Positions 63,231 through 64,000 of a stretch of DNA of 64,000 nucleotides are shown here, in pieces. The notes beneath the pieces were generated by a model that worked only from the letters and a program-made list of their open reading frames with translations, was not told where the DNA came from and did not search any database. This DNA comes from Maribacter orientalis (GTDB taxonomy: Bacteria; Bacteroidota; Bacteroidia; Flavobacteriales; Flavobacteriaceae): positions 74,927 through 138,926 of the forward strand of contig NZ_FNZN01000009.1 of assembly GCF_900109345.1 (NCBI RefSeq). Direction: 5' to 3'. Every line of letters starts with the position of its first letter. Positions within the stretch are counted from its first letter, which is position 1. The position numbers and the translations under genes were made by a program.

Positions 63231-63671
63231 ATGAAAAAAAGTATTCTTAGTGTTTTATTAGTTATCTGTGGCGCCTTAAGCTTGAGCGCACAAGAGTTTA
63301 AAGTGATTACCAGTGTAGAATCTATAGTATCTAGCGGATTAGGACGTTCTAGAATTATTGATGGTAATGAGGAAAAGGACTATGCAGAATTCACCTCTAC
63401 CCAAACCGAAGATGACAATACCCGTAACAAATCTAAAAGAGATGAGATAAGGGTAAAAGACTTTGATGAAACTAAATTATTGAACTTTTTTAATATTGCC
63501 GGTATCCGTTTTCAAAATATTGCCGCTAATGATGCCATAATCACCTCAAAAATCAACGCAATGGTAGCGGATGGTTGGGAACTAGCCTTTGTAACCAGTG
63601 CAGTAGAAAGTGATAGCGGCAAAGGAGATTCATCAGGTATTTTCATTACCCGATATATTTTCAAAAGATAA
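63231..63671 (+). CDS. Small secreted protein, unknown
   Basis: 146 residues with a clear signal peptide (MKKSILSVLLVICGALSLSAQ). The mature part is acidic and polar, with SGLGRSRIIDGNEEKDYAEF, then a compact region INAMVADGWELAFVTSAVE and a C-terminal GIFITRYIFKR. No family is recognised. Secretion to the periplasm or outside is likely. An IS3-family element begins 6 bases after its stop, so the gene may be close to or truncated by the insertion, although it ends in its own stop. Confidence 0.65.
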   Translation: MKKSILSVLLVICGALSLSAQEFKVITSVESIVSSGLGRSRIIDGNEEKDYAEFTSTQTEDDNTRNKSKRDEIRVKDFDETKLLNFFNIAGIRFQNIAANDAIITSKINAMVADGWELAFVTSAVESDSGKGDSSGIFITRYIFKR

Positions 63672-63720
63672 AAATTATGAGTCGTCCTAAAATAGGTTGA
63701 CAGTTTTTAAATAATTAATA

Positions 63721-64000
63721 TTAAACCAGAGAAGCTAGCTTCTCTGGTTTTTTGTTGTGTATAAAGTTAGGTGTTTTATATTTTAGACTCAAGTGTGGTC
63801 TTTTGTTATTATATGTTCTTATTGATTCTGCTATGAGCTTTTTTAACTCTTTGCCACTGTTACATTTATAGATTAAGAATTCCCCTTTCAATATGCCGTT
63901 CATTCGTTCTGCCAATGCATTTTGGTAGCAGTCATACCCGTCTGTCATTGACGGGACCATATTACTTAGCCTTAGTTCTTTTTGGTATATGGCCGAGCAA
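63721..64000 (-). CDS. IS3-family transposase OrfB, C-terminal part
   Basis: About 92 residues of the integrase (rve) domain end are visible: YQKELRLSNMVPSMTDGYDC, QNALAERMNGILKGEF, IRTYNNKRPHLSL, KYKTPNFIHNKK. The catalytic Glu of the DDE triad is expected in the NALAERMNG segment. The 5' part is outside the window. Its last codons overlap a perfect 28-base palindrome (63723-63750) that may form a terminator for reads into the element. Confidence 0.88.
   Translation of the reverse strand, partial: CSAIYQKELRLSNMVPSMTDGYDCYQNALAERMNGILKGEFLIYKCNSGKELKKLIAESIRTYNNKRPHLSLKYKTPNFIHNKKPEKLASLV
63723..63750. terminator. Palindrome inside the IS3 end
   Basis: A 14+14 perfect palindrome centred on AGCTAGCT, followed by TTTTTG on the + strand. 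It overlaps the end of the transposase gene and would terminate transcription entering the element from the 63231 gene. Confidence 0.7.

Larger units (their letters stand above)
63678..64000 (-). mobile_element. IS3-family insertion sequence, right-hand part (runs off the window)
   Basis: The left end in this orientation begins at TGAGTCGTCCTAAAATAGG (63678 on), which fits an IS3-type terminal inverted repeat. The transposase on the minus strand continues past base 64000. The second inverted repeat and any target-site duplication lie outside the window. Confidence 0.7.

Noticed and set aside
1..64000. CRISPR arrays, rRNA genes and complete prophage.
   Set aside because: No regularly spaced repeats of CRISPR size, no rRNA-like sequence and no phage structural genes were seen.

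Overview
The window looks like part of a Flavobacteriaceae (Bacteroidota) chromosome. It is A+T-rich and carries the gliding-motility genes gldB-gldC, a very long FtsZ, a flavobacterial-style dcw cluster, three DUF3857 proteins, many short lipoprotein and Sec-signal proteins, and promoters of the TTTG-N18-TATATTTG type. All calls come from reading the sequence and from memory of protein families; no search was run.

Layout. (1) 1-4.5 kb, + strand: the end of a BNR/VPS10-type repeat protein, rpe, a YpdA-like flavoprotein, two small membrane-type ORFs, then tRNA-Arg(UCG) on the minus strand. (2) 4.5-20.4 kb, minus strand: a tightly packed division and cell-wall operon in the order mraZ-rsmH-ftsL-ftsI-murE-mraY-murD-ftsW-murG-murC-ftsQ-ftsA-ftsZ, then a terminator and a YqeY-like gene. 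A phased array of GTG boxes upstream of mraZ looks like the MraZ operator. (3) 20.7-22.1 kb, + strand: an alpha/beta hydrolase and engB.

(4) 22.1-38 kb is an accessory region with small genes, decayed genes, duplicated pieces and short dispersed repeats. Its core (27.3-31.3 kb) reads like two integron-style cassettes, each bounded by complementary ends. One holds an antiviral-type (Abi/UG class) reverse transcriptase. The other holds a gene pair resembling GapS4a/GapS4b. A PD-(D/E)XK nuclease-like gene follows nearby, so this is a plausible phage-defence island. Around it lie a membrane-tethered XRE regulator, a serine hydrolase, a DUF2975 protein, a DUF1080 lipoprotein, a PliI-like lysozyme-inhibitor lipoprotein, a DoxX-like protein, and a cupin plus truncated-haemoglobin pair.

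(5) 38-44.9 kb: transglutaminase-like and PhyH-like proteins, secreted proteins, gldB-gldC divergent from nadE, and a NarL-type response regulator whose phospho-acceptor Asp is Glu. (6) 44.9-62.4 kb, mostly minus strand: dnaG (zinc ligands lost), an ECF sigma factor / probable anti-sigma / beta-barrel group, a polyprenyl synthase, rlmN, queA, aroA, a MazG-like gene, three DUF3857/transglutaminase-fold paralogues (two with apparently dead active sites), dtd and rsgA. (7) 62.4-64 kb: decayed coding sequence, a small secreted protein, and the end of an IS3-family element running off the window.

How the genes work together: the minus-strand dcw operon builds lipid II (MurE, MurD, MurC, MraY, MurG) and the divisome (FtsL, FtsI, FtsW, FtsQ, FtsA, FtsZ) under probable MraZ control. 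The accessory region is best read as a defence and stress cargo zone inserted between housekeeping blocks.
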